NCBI GenBank assembly: GCA_035532755.1
Contig: DATKQI010000233.1
Coordinates: 1-6,580 of the forward strand
Origin: DATKQI01 sp035532755
Lineage (GTDB): Bacteria > Pseudomonadota > Alphaproteobacteria > Acetobacterales > Acetobacteraceae
DNA length: 6,580 nt
Direction of reading: 5' to 3'
A program made the translations under genes and the position numbers. How positions within the stretch are numbered: the stretch's first letter is position 1; each line of letters begins with the position of its first letter. Below, piece after piece: positions 1 to 6,397 of this stretch. Below the pieces are notes generated by a model. That model was not told where the DNA came from. It made no database searches and saw nothing but the letters and a program-made list of their open reading frames with translations.

Positions 1-2344
1 CATCCTGGGCGGGGATCTCTCGGTCGAAACCGGCTCCGCCCTGCTGCCCGCCGCGCTCGATGCGTGGTTGCGCGCGCGCGGGGCGCGCCTCTCTCATGTC
101 GTGCAGTTCCGCTCCATGCTGCGCGCGCCCGGCCATCGCAGCCTGCTGGTCGCGGTGAAGGCGGTGGATGGCGCGTGGCCGCTGGTGGGCCACGCCGCCT
201 TCGCCCCGCCGATGCGCCCGGCCGCGGCCACCCGTGGCTTCGGCCTCGTCACCGAATCCATCGTGGCCCAGCGCCTCGGCCTGAAACCCGGCGCGATCGT
301 CCACCTGGGCGCGGCCGGCTTTACCTATCGCGGGCTCATCTCCGAGGAACCGGACCGCATCGCGAGCCCCGGCATCCTCGGCGGCCGGGTCCTGATCGCC
401 ACCGCCGCCCTGCCGGCGACGAAGCTCATCGTCCCCGGCGCGCTGGTGGATTTCACCCTGCGCGCGGCGTTCCCGGCCGGAACGAACGTCCCGAAGGTCG
501 AACGCGCCCTCCACGCCGCCTTCCCGGGCCAGGGCTGGCGCATCCGCGATGCCGCCCACGCCGCGCCGGAGGTGCAGCGCTTCCTCGACCGCACGAGCAT
601 TTTCATGACGCTGGTGGGGCTGACCGCGCTGCTGGTCGGCGGCATCGGCGTCGCCAACGGCGTGCAGGCCTGGCTGCAGGGTCGTGCGCGCAGCATCGCC
701 ACGCTGCGCTGTCTCGGCGCCTCGGCCCGGCTGATCGCAGGCAGCTACGCGGTCCAGCTCCTCGCGCTGTGCAGCCTCGGCATCCTCGCCGGGCTCGCCG
801 CGGGCGCGGTGCTGCCGCTGGTGGCGGCATCCCTGTTGAAGAACGTTCTGCCGGTGCCGCCGGTGGAGGGCATCTATTGGGCCCCGCTCGGCCTCGCCGC
901 GCTGTTCGGGTTGCTGACAGCGGCGAGCTTCGCCCTCTGGCCGCTCGCCCGCGCCGCCCGCATCCCCGGCGCGGCGCTGTTCCGCGACGCGGTGCTGCCG
1001 GCCAGCATCCGCCCCACTCCGCCGCTGCTCGCCGTTCAGGCCGCGCTGGTCGCCGCGCTGGTAGCGCTAACAGTGGCGGCGGCGCCCGAACCGCGGTTCG
1101 CGCTCTGGTTCTGCGCCGGCGCGGCCGCCACGCTGCTGGTCTTCCGCCTCGGCGCGGCGGCCCTGGTCGGGATCGCCCGCGCGCTGCCCCGCCCCACCCT
1201 TGCCTGGGCGCAACTGGGCGTGGGCAACCTGCACCGGCCGCGTTCGGGCGTGGCGCTGATGCTGGTCTCGGTCGGGCTGGGGCTCACCACGCTCGCCGCC
1301 GTCGCGCTGATCGAGGGCAACATCCGCCACGAGATCGGCCAGCAGATGCCCGGCGAGGCGCCGAGCTTCTTCTTCATCGACATCCAGACGGCCGAACTGC
1401 AGCCCTTCCTGGGCCTGCTGCACCGCCAGACAGGGGTGCAGAGCATCGCCTACGCCCCCAACCTGCGCGCCCGCGTGGTGGCGGTGAACGGCGTGCCGGC
1501 CGCGCAGGTGCATGCCACGGCAGACACGCGCTGGGCGCTGCGCGGGGATCGCGGGCTCACCTACGCCGCCACCCCGCCGCCGGGCACGAAGCTGGTCGCC
1601 GGCTCCTGGTGGCCGGCGGCCTATGCAGGCCCGCCGCTCGTGTCGTTCGATGCGCATCTGGCCCAGGGCTGGGGCGTGAAGCTCGGTGGCACCATCACGG
1701 TGAACGTGCTGGGGCGGGATATCGTGCTGCGCGTCGCCAGCCTGCGCCGGATCGCGTGGCAGAGCCTGTCGCTGAACTACGCCATGATCGCCTCGCCCGG
1801 CCTGCTCTCCGGCGCCCCGCACACCACCATCGCCACCGTCCGCGTCGCCCCGCCGGACCAGGGCGCGGTGCTGCGCGCGGTGAGCGACGCGCTGCCGAAC
1901 GTCACCGGCATCCGCGTGGCCGATGTGTTGCAGGCGGTAGCCGCCCTGCTCTCCCAGCTCGGCGCGGCGGTGGCCGGGCTCGGCGGCCTCGCGCTCGCCG
2001 CCGGGGCCCTGGTGCTCACCGGCGCGGTGGCGGCCGGCCAGCAGCGGCGGGTGGGGGAGGCGGTGATTTTGAAGACGCTGGGGGCCACGCGGGCGCAGAT
2101 CCGCGCCGCATGGCTGGTGGAATTCGGCATCGTCGGCGCCGCCGCCGGGCTGATCGCGGCCGCCATCGGCACCGCCGGGGCTTTCGTGGTGGTGCGCTAC
2201 GTGTTCTTCGCCCCCTGGCACTTCCAGCCCGCCATCCTGGCCGCCACCGTGGCGGGCAGCGTGGCCCTGATGCTGCTGTTCGGCTTCGCGGGCACCGAGG
2301 CGGCGCTGCGGGCGAAGGCCGCGCCCAGGCTGCGCAATGAATAG
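1..2344 (+). CDS. YbbP-like ABC transporter permease with two FtsX domains (5' partial)
   Basis: The frame is open from the first bases (first full codon at base 2) to a TAG at 2342-2344, giving 780 visible residues, so the start lies upstream. The family (COG3127, E. coli YbbP, about 800 residues) forms the membrane part of an ABC exporter-type complex with a YbbA-like ATPase; its exact substrate is not established. A long extracytoplasmic, MacB-like stretch runs to about base 590. A first FtsX block follows (about 595-985), with helices around LTALLVGGIGVANGVQAWLQ and a coupling segment (RSIATLRCLGAS). Further hydrophobic helices lie at about 1018-1080, 1098-1185 and 1243-1310, then a second periplasmic domain. 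The C-terminal FtsX block (about 1945-2320) carries the matching segment GEAVILKTLGATRAQIRAAW. The repeated 'LxxLGA' coupling motif in both halves is diagnostic. The ATPase gene would be expected just upstream, outside the window. Family assignment is firm; substrate is unknown. Confidence 0.9.
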   Translation, partial: ILGGDLSVETGSALLPAALDAWLRARGARLSHVVQFRSMLRAPGHRSLLVAVKAVDGAWPLVGHAAFAPPMRPAAATRGFGLVTESIVAQRLGLKPGAIVHLGAAGFTYRGLISEEPDRIASPGILGGRVLIATAALPATKLIVPGALVDFTLRAAFPAGTNVPKVERALHAAFPGQGWRIRDAAHAAPEVQRFLDRTSIFMTLVGLTALLVGGIGVANGVQAWLQGRARSIATLRCLGASARLIAGSYAVQLLALCSLGILAGLAAGAVLPLVAASLLKNVLPVPPVEGIYWAPLGLAALFGLLTAASFALWPLARAARIPGAALFRDAVLPASIRPTPPLLAVQAALVAALVALTVAAAPEPRFALWFCAGAAATLLVFRLGAAALVGIARALPRPTLAWAQLGVGNLHRPRSGVALMLVSVGLGLTTLAAVALIEGNIRHEIGQQMPGEAPSFFFIDIQTAELQPFLGLLHRQTGVQSIAYAPNLRARVVAVNGVPAAQVHATADTRWALRGDRGLTYAATPPPGTKLVAGSWWPAAYAGPPLVSFDAHLAQGWGVKLGGTITVNVLGRDIVLRVASLRRIAWQSLSLNYAMIASPGLLSGAPHTTIATVRVAPPDQGAVLRAVSDALPNVTGIRVADVLQAVAALLSQLGAAVAGLGGLALAAGALVLTGAVAAGQQRRVGEAVILKTLGATRAQIRAAWLVEFGIVGAAAGLIAAAIGTAGAFVVVRYVFFAPWHFQPAILAATVAGSVALMLLFGFAGTEAALRAKAAPRLRNE

Positions 2345-2356
2345 GCTGCGCAATGA
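2327..2356 (+). repeat. 16-bp tandem duplication across the permease stop codon
   Basis: AGGCTGCGCAATGA occurs at 2327-2340 and again at 2343-2356, a period of 16 bp with 14 identical bases. The first copy encodes the last permease residues (RLRNE). The TAG stop arises at the junction of the two copies. The repeat is seen directly in the sequence; an origin by slippage is inference. Confidence 0.85.
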
Positions 2357-2388
2357 GCAGGATGACGCCGAATTTAAGCCGATTTCGC

Positions 2389-2417
2389 TTGCGCGGCGGA
2401 TTTCGTGCTACAAGATA
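2389..2417 (+). promoter_or_regulatory. Possible promoter for the Bax inhibitor-1 family gene
   Basis: The 130-bp gap between the permease stop (2344) and the next start (2475) is less GC-rich than its surroundings. It contains a TTGCGC -35-like hexamer at 2389-2394 and TACAAG/AAGATA -10-like sequence around 2409-2417. Spacing is 14 or 17 bp depending on which hexamer is chosen, and neither choice is a good consensus. The gap and the change of gene family support an independent promoter somewhere here, but the exact site is a guess. Confidence 0.25.
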
Positions 2418-2455
2418 CCGAAGGCGGAAAACCGGCCGCGCGCCGGGCCGCATGT

Positions 2456-2465
2456 GAGAGGGAAG
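2456..2465 (+). promoter_or_regulatory. Ribosome binding site choosing the start at 2475
   Basis: GAGAGGGAAG lies 9 bases before the ATG at 2475-2477. The alternative in-frame ATG at 2337 has no purine-rich site before it and overlaps the permease end. This favours 2475 as the true start. Confidence 0.6.
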
Positions 2466-2474
2466 TTTCGAACC

Positions 2475-3242
2475 ATGGCTTACAGTCCCGATACCCGCAC
2501 CTACCGGGCTTCCGCCGCGACCTCCGCGGCGGTGCTCGACGAGGGGCTGCGCGCCTACATGCTGCGCGTGTTCAACTGGATGGCGTCCGGCCTGCTGCTC
2601 ACCGGCATCGTGGCCTACGGCATCTCCCACACCGCGCTGATGAACGCCTTCTACCCCGCGGTGATGACGCAGTCCGGCGCCCTGGTGCGCCAGCCCAGCG
2701 GCCTCGCCTTCATCGCCATGATCGCGCCGCTCGGCTTCGTGATGGTGCTCAGTTTCGGCGTGAACAAGCTGTCGAAAACAGCGGCGCAAAGCCTGTTCTG
2801 GGCCTTCTGCGCGCTGATGGGCGCCAGCCTGACCAGCATCTTCCTGATCTACACCCAGACCTCGATCGTGGAGGTATTCTTCATCACCGCCGCGACCTTC
2901 GCGGCCGTCAGCCTGTATGGCTACACCACGAAGGCCGATCTCAGCCGCTTCGGCAGCTTCCTCATCATGGGGCTGATCGGCGTCGTGATCGCGAGCGTGG
3001 TGAACATCTTCCTGCAATCCACCATGATGCAGTTCGCCATCAGCGTGATCGGCGTGCTGGTCTTCACCGGCCTCACCGCCTACGACACGCAGCGCATCAA
3101 GGCGGACTACGTGCAGTTCGGCTACAGTTTCGGCCCGGAGATGGCGGCGAAGCGCAGCGTGTACGATGCGCTGGGCCTGTATCTGAACTTCGTGAACCTG
3201 TTCATGATGCTTCTGCAGCTCATGGGCAACCGCCGGAGCTGA
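2475..3242 (+). CDS. Bax inhibitor-1 / TMBIM (YccA/YbhL) family membrane protein
   Basis: This 255-residue protein is of usual size for bacterial BI-1-like proteins, which are inner-membrane, pH-sensitive cation (calcium) leak channels in the studied case, B. subtilis YetJ; the role in proteobacteria is not settled. A polar N-terminus of about 30 residues precedes roughly seven hydrophobic helices at about 33-52, 76-95, 104-126, 132-150, 158-180, 184-203 and 231-249. Family marks include AAVSLYGYTTKADLS (143-157), LTAYDTQRIK (200-209) and the C-terminal ALGLYLNFVNLFMMLLQLMG (232-251). The first of the two aspartates of the YetJ pH sensor appears as D204; the second appears to be N238. The start at 2475 is chosen over 2337 because of the GAGAGGGAAG site and because family members do not carry the polar 46-residue extension. 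A terminator follows 34 bp downstream, so the gene probably ends its own transcript. Confidence 0.93.
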   Translation: MAYSPDTRTYRASAATSAAVLDEGLRAYMLRVFNWMASGLLLTGIVAYGISHTALMNAFYPAVMTQSGALVRQPSGLAFIAMIAPLGFVMVLSFGVNKLSKTAAQSLFWAFCALMGASLTSIFLIYTQTSIVEVFFITAATFAAVSLYGYTTKADLSRFGSFLIMGLIGVVIASVVNIFLQSTMMQFAISVIGVLVFTGLTAYDTQRIKADYVQFGYSFGPEMAAKRSVYDALGLYLNFVNLFMMLLQLMGNRRS

Positions 3243-3276
3243 CCGGATATAAGCATATCTTGATATCGCGTTGATG

Positions 3277-3305
3277 CGGGCCCCGGCACTACCGGGGCCC
3301 GTTTC
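3277..3305 (+). terminator. Rho-independent terminator after the BI-1 family gene
   Basis: A perfect 10-bp GC stem (CGGGCCCCGG at 3277-3286 with CCGGGGCCCG at 3292-3301) encloses a 5-base loop, CACTA, and is followed by TTTCATTTC on the plus strand. It lies between two convergent genes, ending 8 bp before the amidase stop. The minus-strand side has no T-run after the stem, so it best serves the plus-strand gene, although the hairpin could also pause or protect the amidase transcript. Confidence 0.85.
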
Positions 3306-3308
3306 ATT

Positions 3309-4700
3309 TCACAGCTCCGCCACCGCGAACGGCGCGGCCAGCTCGATCGCGCGGGCGGCGCGCAGCACCAGATCGTCCCGGTACAGCGGGCCGGCGATCT
3401 GCACCGATCGCGGCATCCCGTCCACCCCCGGCCCCATCGGCACGGCGATCGCCGGCTGGCGGGTGAGGTTGAAGGCGAAGGTCCAGGGCGCCCAGCGCGT
3501 CCAGAGCGCCTCCACCGGGTTTTCGGTCGGCGCGTCAGCCAGCGGCGGGCCGGCGGGCACGGTGGGGCACAGCACCAGATCATAGCGCAGGTGCAGCAGC
3601 GCCATGGCGTGCGCGGCCTCGATGCGCAGCGCCTCGGCGCCGATGAACTCCATCGCCGAGAAGCCGGATTCGGCGCGGGCCACCTCCAGCAGCCCGGGGT
3701 CGAGCAGGCTCCGCTGCGCCTCGGGGAAGGAATGCACGAGCTTCGCGAGCGCCACGCCCCACACCCGGCCGAAGATCGCCCGCGTATCCGGCAGGCCCAC
3801 CTTCGCTTCCTCCACGCTCGCCCCCGCCTCGGTCAGCATCGCGGCGGCCTGCTCCACGGCGGCCACGCCGTCCGCGTCCACCGGGGCGTCGAACCCGGGG
3901 CGGGGCAGCACGCCCACCCGCAGGCCGGCCACGCCATCCTCGATGCCGTCACGCCAGTCGCGCGGGTCGTCGGGCAGGCAGAACGGGTCCCGCGGGTCGA
4001 ACCGTGCGAGGGCCGAGAGCATCAGCGCGGCGTCGCGCACGGTGCGCGTCATCGGCCCTGCCACGGCCACCGGGGCGAAGGCGCCCAGCGGCCATTGCGG
4101 CACCCGCCCGAAGCTCGGCTTCAGCCCCACCACCCCGCACCACGCGGCCGGAATGCGGATCGATCCGCCGGCATCGGTGCCGATATGCAGCGGCCCGAAA
4201 CACGCCCCCGCCGCCGTGCCCGCCCCGGCGGAGGAGCCGCCGGGGGAACGGGTGCGGTCCCACGGGTTGCGGGTGATGCCGGTCAGCGGGCAGTCACCGG
4301 GGGATTTCCAGCCGAATTCGGTGGTGGTCGTCTTGCCCAGGATCACCCCGCCGGCCGCCTTCAGCCCCAGCACGCCCGGCGCGTCCTGCGCAACCGGCGC
4401 GGGATCGGTCAGCCGGCTGCCGCGGCGGGTGGGGAAGCCCGCGAGATCGACGAGGTCCTTCACCGTGCACGGCACCCCGTCCAGCAGCCCCAGCGGCCGG
4501 CCGGCGTGCCATCGCCGCGCGCTTTCCTCGGCCGCCGCCAACGCCTGCGGGTTCATCACCACGAAGGCGTTGAGCGCAGGGTTGAGCCGGGCGACGCGCG
4601 CGGTGACCGCCTGCAATGCCTCCACCGGAGACAGTTCGCGGCTGGCGTAAAGGCCGAGCAGGTCCTCGGCGCTCATCAGGGCGGGGTCGGTGCCGTTCAT
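3309..4700 (-). CDS. Amidase-signature family hydrolase
   Basis: The 463-residue protein belongs to the amidase-signature family (Ser-cisSer-Lys hydrolases, like GatA, AtzE and FAAH), which hydrolyse C-N amide bonds. Visible catalytic residues are K81 in GVPCTVKDL, the cis-Ser S156 in PGGSSAGAGTAAG, and the nucleophile S180 in GTDAGGSIRIPA. The S156 to S180 spacing of 24 matches the family. There is no signal peptide, so it is likely cytoplasmic. The start is placed at MNGTDPALMS because its ATG overlaps the stop of the upstream gene as ATGA (4697-4700); no clear ribosome site precedes it, so translation is probably coupled. The frame stays open upstream to 5252, but that part is antisense-like shadow over the partner gene. 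It is not GatA by context, as no GatB/GatC genes are adjacent. It also lacks the small AtzG/HpxX-type partner gene that accompanies AtzE/HpxY. The family is certain; the substrate is unknown, probably a product or co-substrate of the neighbouring hydrolases. Confidence 0.93.
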   Translation of the reverse strand: MNGTDPALMSAEDLLGLYASRELSPVEALQAVTARVARLNPALNAFVVMNPQALAAAEESARRWHAGRPLGLLDGVPCTVKDLVDLAGFPTRRGSRLTDPAPVAQDAPGVLGLKAAGGVILGKTTTTEFGWKSPGDCPLTGITRNPWDRTRSPGGSSAGAGTAAGACFGPLHIGTDAGGSIRIPAAWCGVVGLKPSFGRVPQWPLGAFAPVAVAGPMTRTVRDAALMLSALARFDPRDPFCLPDDPRDWRDGIEDGVAGLRVGVLPRPGFDAPVDADGVAAVEQAAAMLTEAGASVEEAKVGLPDTRAIFGRVWGVALAKLVHSFPEAQRSLLDPGLLEVARAESGFSAMEFIGAEALRIEAAHAMALLHLRYDLVLCPTVPAGPPLADAPTENPVEALWTRWAPWTFAFNLTRQPAIAVPMGPGVDGMPRSVQIAGPLYRDDLVLRAARAIELAAPFAVAEL

Positions 4701-6286
4701 GCGGATGCCGCGCCCGGCTGGGCCAGCGCGGCGGACCAGGGGGACATCGCATCGGTGATGCCGCCGCGGGTGCCGTCGGCGTGCCGGACGATCAGGTTGG
4801 GGCAGGCGAAGTTCACCGGCAGCACGCCGTGATCGACCACCTCCACCGGGCCGTCGGCGGCGAGGGCCGCCAGCACATCGGCCGGCAGCCGCCGGTCCGC
4901 GTTCACGTGGCCGGGGTCCGACACATCGATGCGCGGGTGGTGCGCGGCCTGTTCCAGGTCCATCCCGAAGCCGGCGACGAAGGAGAGCATCTGCGCCACG
5001 GAGGCCAGGATGCGCCGCCCGCCGGATGCGCCGGCGGCCAGCACCGGCCGGCCGTTCTCCATCAGGATGACCGGGCACATGTTGGTCAGCGGCCGCTTGC
5101 CCGGCGCGGGGGAATTCGGCTGGCCGGGCCGCGGGTCGAACCACATCACCCCGTTGTTCATCAGCACGCCGGTGCCGGGCAGCACCACGCGGCTGCCCAT
5201 GGAGGAAAGCAGCGTGGATGTCAGCGCTACCATGCCCCCCTCGGCGTCGCATACGGTGAGGTGCGTGGTGCAGCTTTCAGCGGCGCGCGGCTCGCTTTCG
5301 CCCAGGCCCGCGAGACGTTCGGCATAGGCCTGCTTCATCGCCCGGGCGAGGGCGACGAACCAGCCGGCATCCGGCCGCGCCGGCCAGGGTGCGCCCTCCA
5401 TCTGCGCCAGCACGCGGGCGAAGGTGGGCGCGGCCGTCAGCCCACCCGCGACCTGGAGGGTCCGCCCGCGCCAGGGCAGGGCGGTGGCCGGCCCCACGCG
5501 CGGGGCGCAGGCGCGCAGATCCTCGGCCGAGAGCACCCCACCCATCGCCGCGACATCTGCGATCAGGCTCGCGGCGATCTCGCCCCGGTAGAAATCATCG
5601 AAGCCGGCGCGCGCCAGCCGTTCCAGCGTGGCGGGCAGGGCGCCGAGGCGGAAGAAGCCGGGGCTGCCCTGGTAGGGCGCGACCGGCGGCAGCCCGCCCG
5701 GGAGGTAGATGCGGGCACTTTCGGGATACAGCCGCAGCACGGCGGCGGAATTGGCGATCTTGAGCGTGGTGACCCAGTCCGCCGCCAGCCCGCGCCGGGC
5801 GAGCGCGATGGCCGGGGCCATCACCTCGGCCAGCGGCAGCCTTCCCCAGCGGCGGTGCATCTCGGCATAGCCGGCGGCGGAGGACGGCACGGCGAAGGAC
5901 AGCGGGCCGTGGATGTTGGCATCGCCCTCCACCTCCGGCCAGGCGAACAGATCCTGCTTCATCCGCCCGGTGAGCTTGAAGCGGGACGGATCGAGCCCGC
6001 GCGGGGCCACGGGCCCGAAATCCAGCAGTTCCGCCGCAGGCGCGCCGGCCGGCTGCACCAGCGCGAAGCCGATGCCGCCGAGGCCGGAGTTCCACGGCTC
6101 CAGCGCGGCGAGCGCGAGCGCGGTGCCCACCGCCGCATCGGCCGCGTTGCCGCCCGCCTCCAGGATGGCGACGCCCGCCTCGGCCGCGCCGCGCGCCTGC
6201 GCGGCGACGATGCCGCGCCTGCCGGTGGCGGCGGGCTTGGCGACCTGCCAGTGCTGGGTGGTATGGGGCGGGGGGGTGTATTCCAT
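4697..6286 (-). CDS. Gamma-glutamyltransferase-family Ntn-hydrolase, probably not a true GGT
   Basis: The 529-residue proenzyme matches the GGT fold family: an N-terminal large-subunit part with GIVAAQARGAAEAGVAILEAGGNAADAAVGTALAL-type sequence (25-59), and a self-cleavage site at C339/T340. T340-T341-H342 would start a small subunit of about 190 residues. The oxyanion glycines are present (S421-G422-G423-R). No signal peptide is seen, unlike periplasmic E. coli GGT, so it should act in the cytoplasm. By eye alignment the gamma-glutamyl-binding residues of E. coli GGT (N411, Q430, D433, S462, S463) are replaced by L360, G379, W382, T401 and N402, and no clear R114 equivalent is found. That argues for another amide substrate; oxamate amidohydrolase HpxW is a known GGT-family relative of similar length. 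The start is supported by GAGGAGAG (6291-6298 on the complement), 4 bases from the ATG. It is the first gene of a two-gene unit with the amidase. Confidence 0.88.
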   Translation of the reverse strand: MEYTPPPHTTQHWQVAKPAATGRRGIVAAQARGAAEAGVAILEAGGNAADAAVGTALALAALEPWNSGLGGIGFALVQPAGAPAAELLDFGPVAPRGLDPSRFKLTGRMKQDLFAWPEVEGDANIHGPLSFAVPSSAAGYAEMHRRWGRLPLAEVMAPAIALARRGLAADWVTTLKIANSAAVLRLYPESARIYLPGGLPPVAPYQGSPGFFRLGALPATLERLARAGFDDFYRGEIAASLIADVAAMGGVLSAEDLRACAPRVGPATALPWRGRTLQVAGGLTAAPTFARVLAQMEGAPWPARPDAGWFVALARAMKQAYAERLAGLGESEPRAAESCTTHLTVCDAEGGMVALTSTLLSSMGSRVVLPGTGVLMNNGVMWFDPRPGQPNSPAPGKRPLTNMCPVILMENGRPVLAAGASGGRRILASVAQMLSFVAGFGMDLEQAAHHPRIDVSDPGHVNADRRLPADVLAALAADGPVEVVDHGVLPVNFACPNLIVRHADGTRGGITDAMSPWSAALAQPGAASA

Positions 6287-6290
6287 GAAG

Positions 6291-6298
6291 CTCTCCTC
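6291..6298 (-). promoter_or_regulatory. Strong ribosome binding site of the GGT-like gene
   Basis: Read on the minus strand this is GAGGAGAG, with its AGGAG core 6 bases before the ATG at 6286. It fixes the start of the 529-residue protein. Confidence 0.75.
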
Positions 6299-6323
6299 GG
6301 CTGCCCCGATCGTTCACCCGATG

Positions 6324-6355
6324 CCGCGCCGAGGCAAGCCGGCTTGCGGGCGCGG
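6324..6355. promoter_or_regulatory. 32-bp interrupted palindrome in the divergent gap, candidate operator
   Basis: The core GCAAGCCGGCTTGC (6334-6347) is a perfect 14-bp palindrome. It is flanked by a second pair of inverted arms, CCGCGCC (6324-6330) and GGCGCGG (6349-6355), separated from the core by 3 and 1 bases. It lies 38 bp from the GGT-like start and 43 bp from the amidohydrolase start, inside the only regulatory space shared by the two units. The core also supplies a TTG-type -35-like element on each strand: TTGCGG at 6344-6349 with TGCACT 17 bp on, and the complement of 6332-6337 with the complement of 6309-6314 also 17 bp on. Both -10 matches are weak (3 of 6). A dimeric repressor or activator could control both directions; which protein binds is unknown. 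No regulator gene is in the window. Confidence 0.5.
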
Positions 6356-6397
6356 AGGAAAACCGCTGCACTGCACAAGCGAGGACAGGAGGGATGC

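Noticed and set aside
64..2340. Long open frame on the plus strand overlapping nearly the whole permease
   Set aside because: Its translation is Arg/Ala/Gly/Pro-rich low-complexity sequence with no family motif; it is the off-frame shadow of the permease in GC-rich DNA.
1067..2353. Long minus-strand frame opposite the permease
   Set aside because: The His/Gln/Arg/Gly-rich composition is typical of antisense GC-rich shadows; the sense strand encodes clear FtsX domains.
2337..2474. 46-residue N-terminal extension of the BI-1 family protein from ATG 2337
   Set aside because: It has no ribosome site, overlaps the permease stop, shows no family similarity, and a good site precedes the ATG at 2475.
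3246..3267. Small AT-rich inverted repeats (GATAT/ATATC alternating) before the terminator
   Set aside because: The stems are only 5 bp and weak; they are probably chance in an AT-rich spacer, and the GC hairpin just downstream is the convincing terminator.
3591..4832. Plus-strand frame of 413 codons opposite the amidase
   Set aside because: Its composition is His/Arg/Gly-rich with no recognisable domain; it lies wholly antisense to a well-supported gene.
4701..5252. In-frame upstream extension of the amidase (184 residues)
   Set aside because: It overlaps the GGT-like gene in another frame, has Arg/Gly-rich shadow composition, and the amidase family start fits MNGTDPALMS.
5389..5763. Plus-strand frame of 124 codons inside the GGT-like gene
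   Set aside because: It is an Arg/Pro-rich shadow without a ribosome site or motif.
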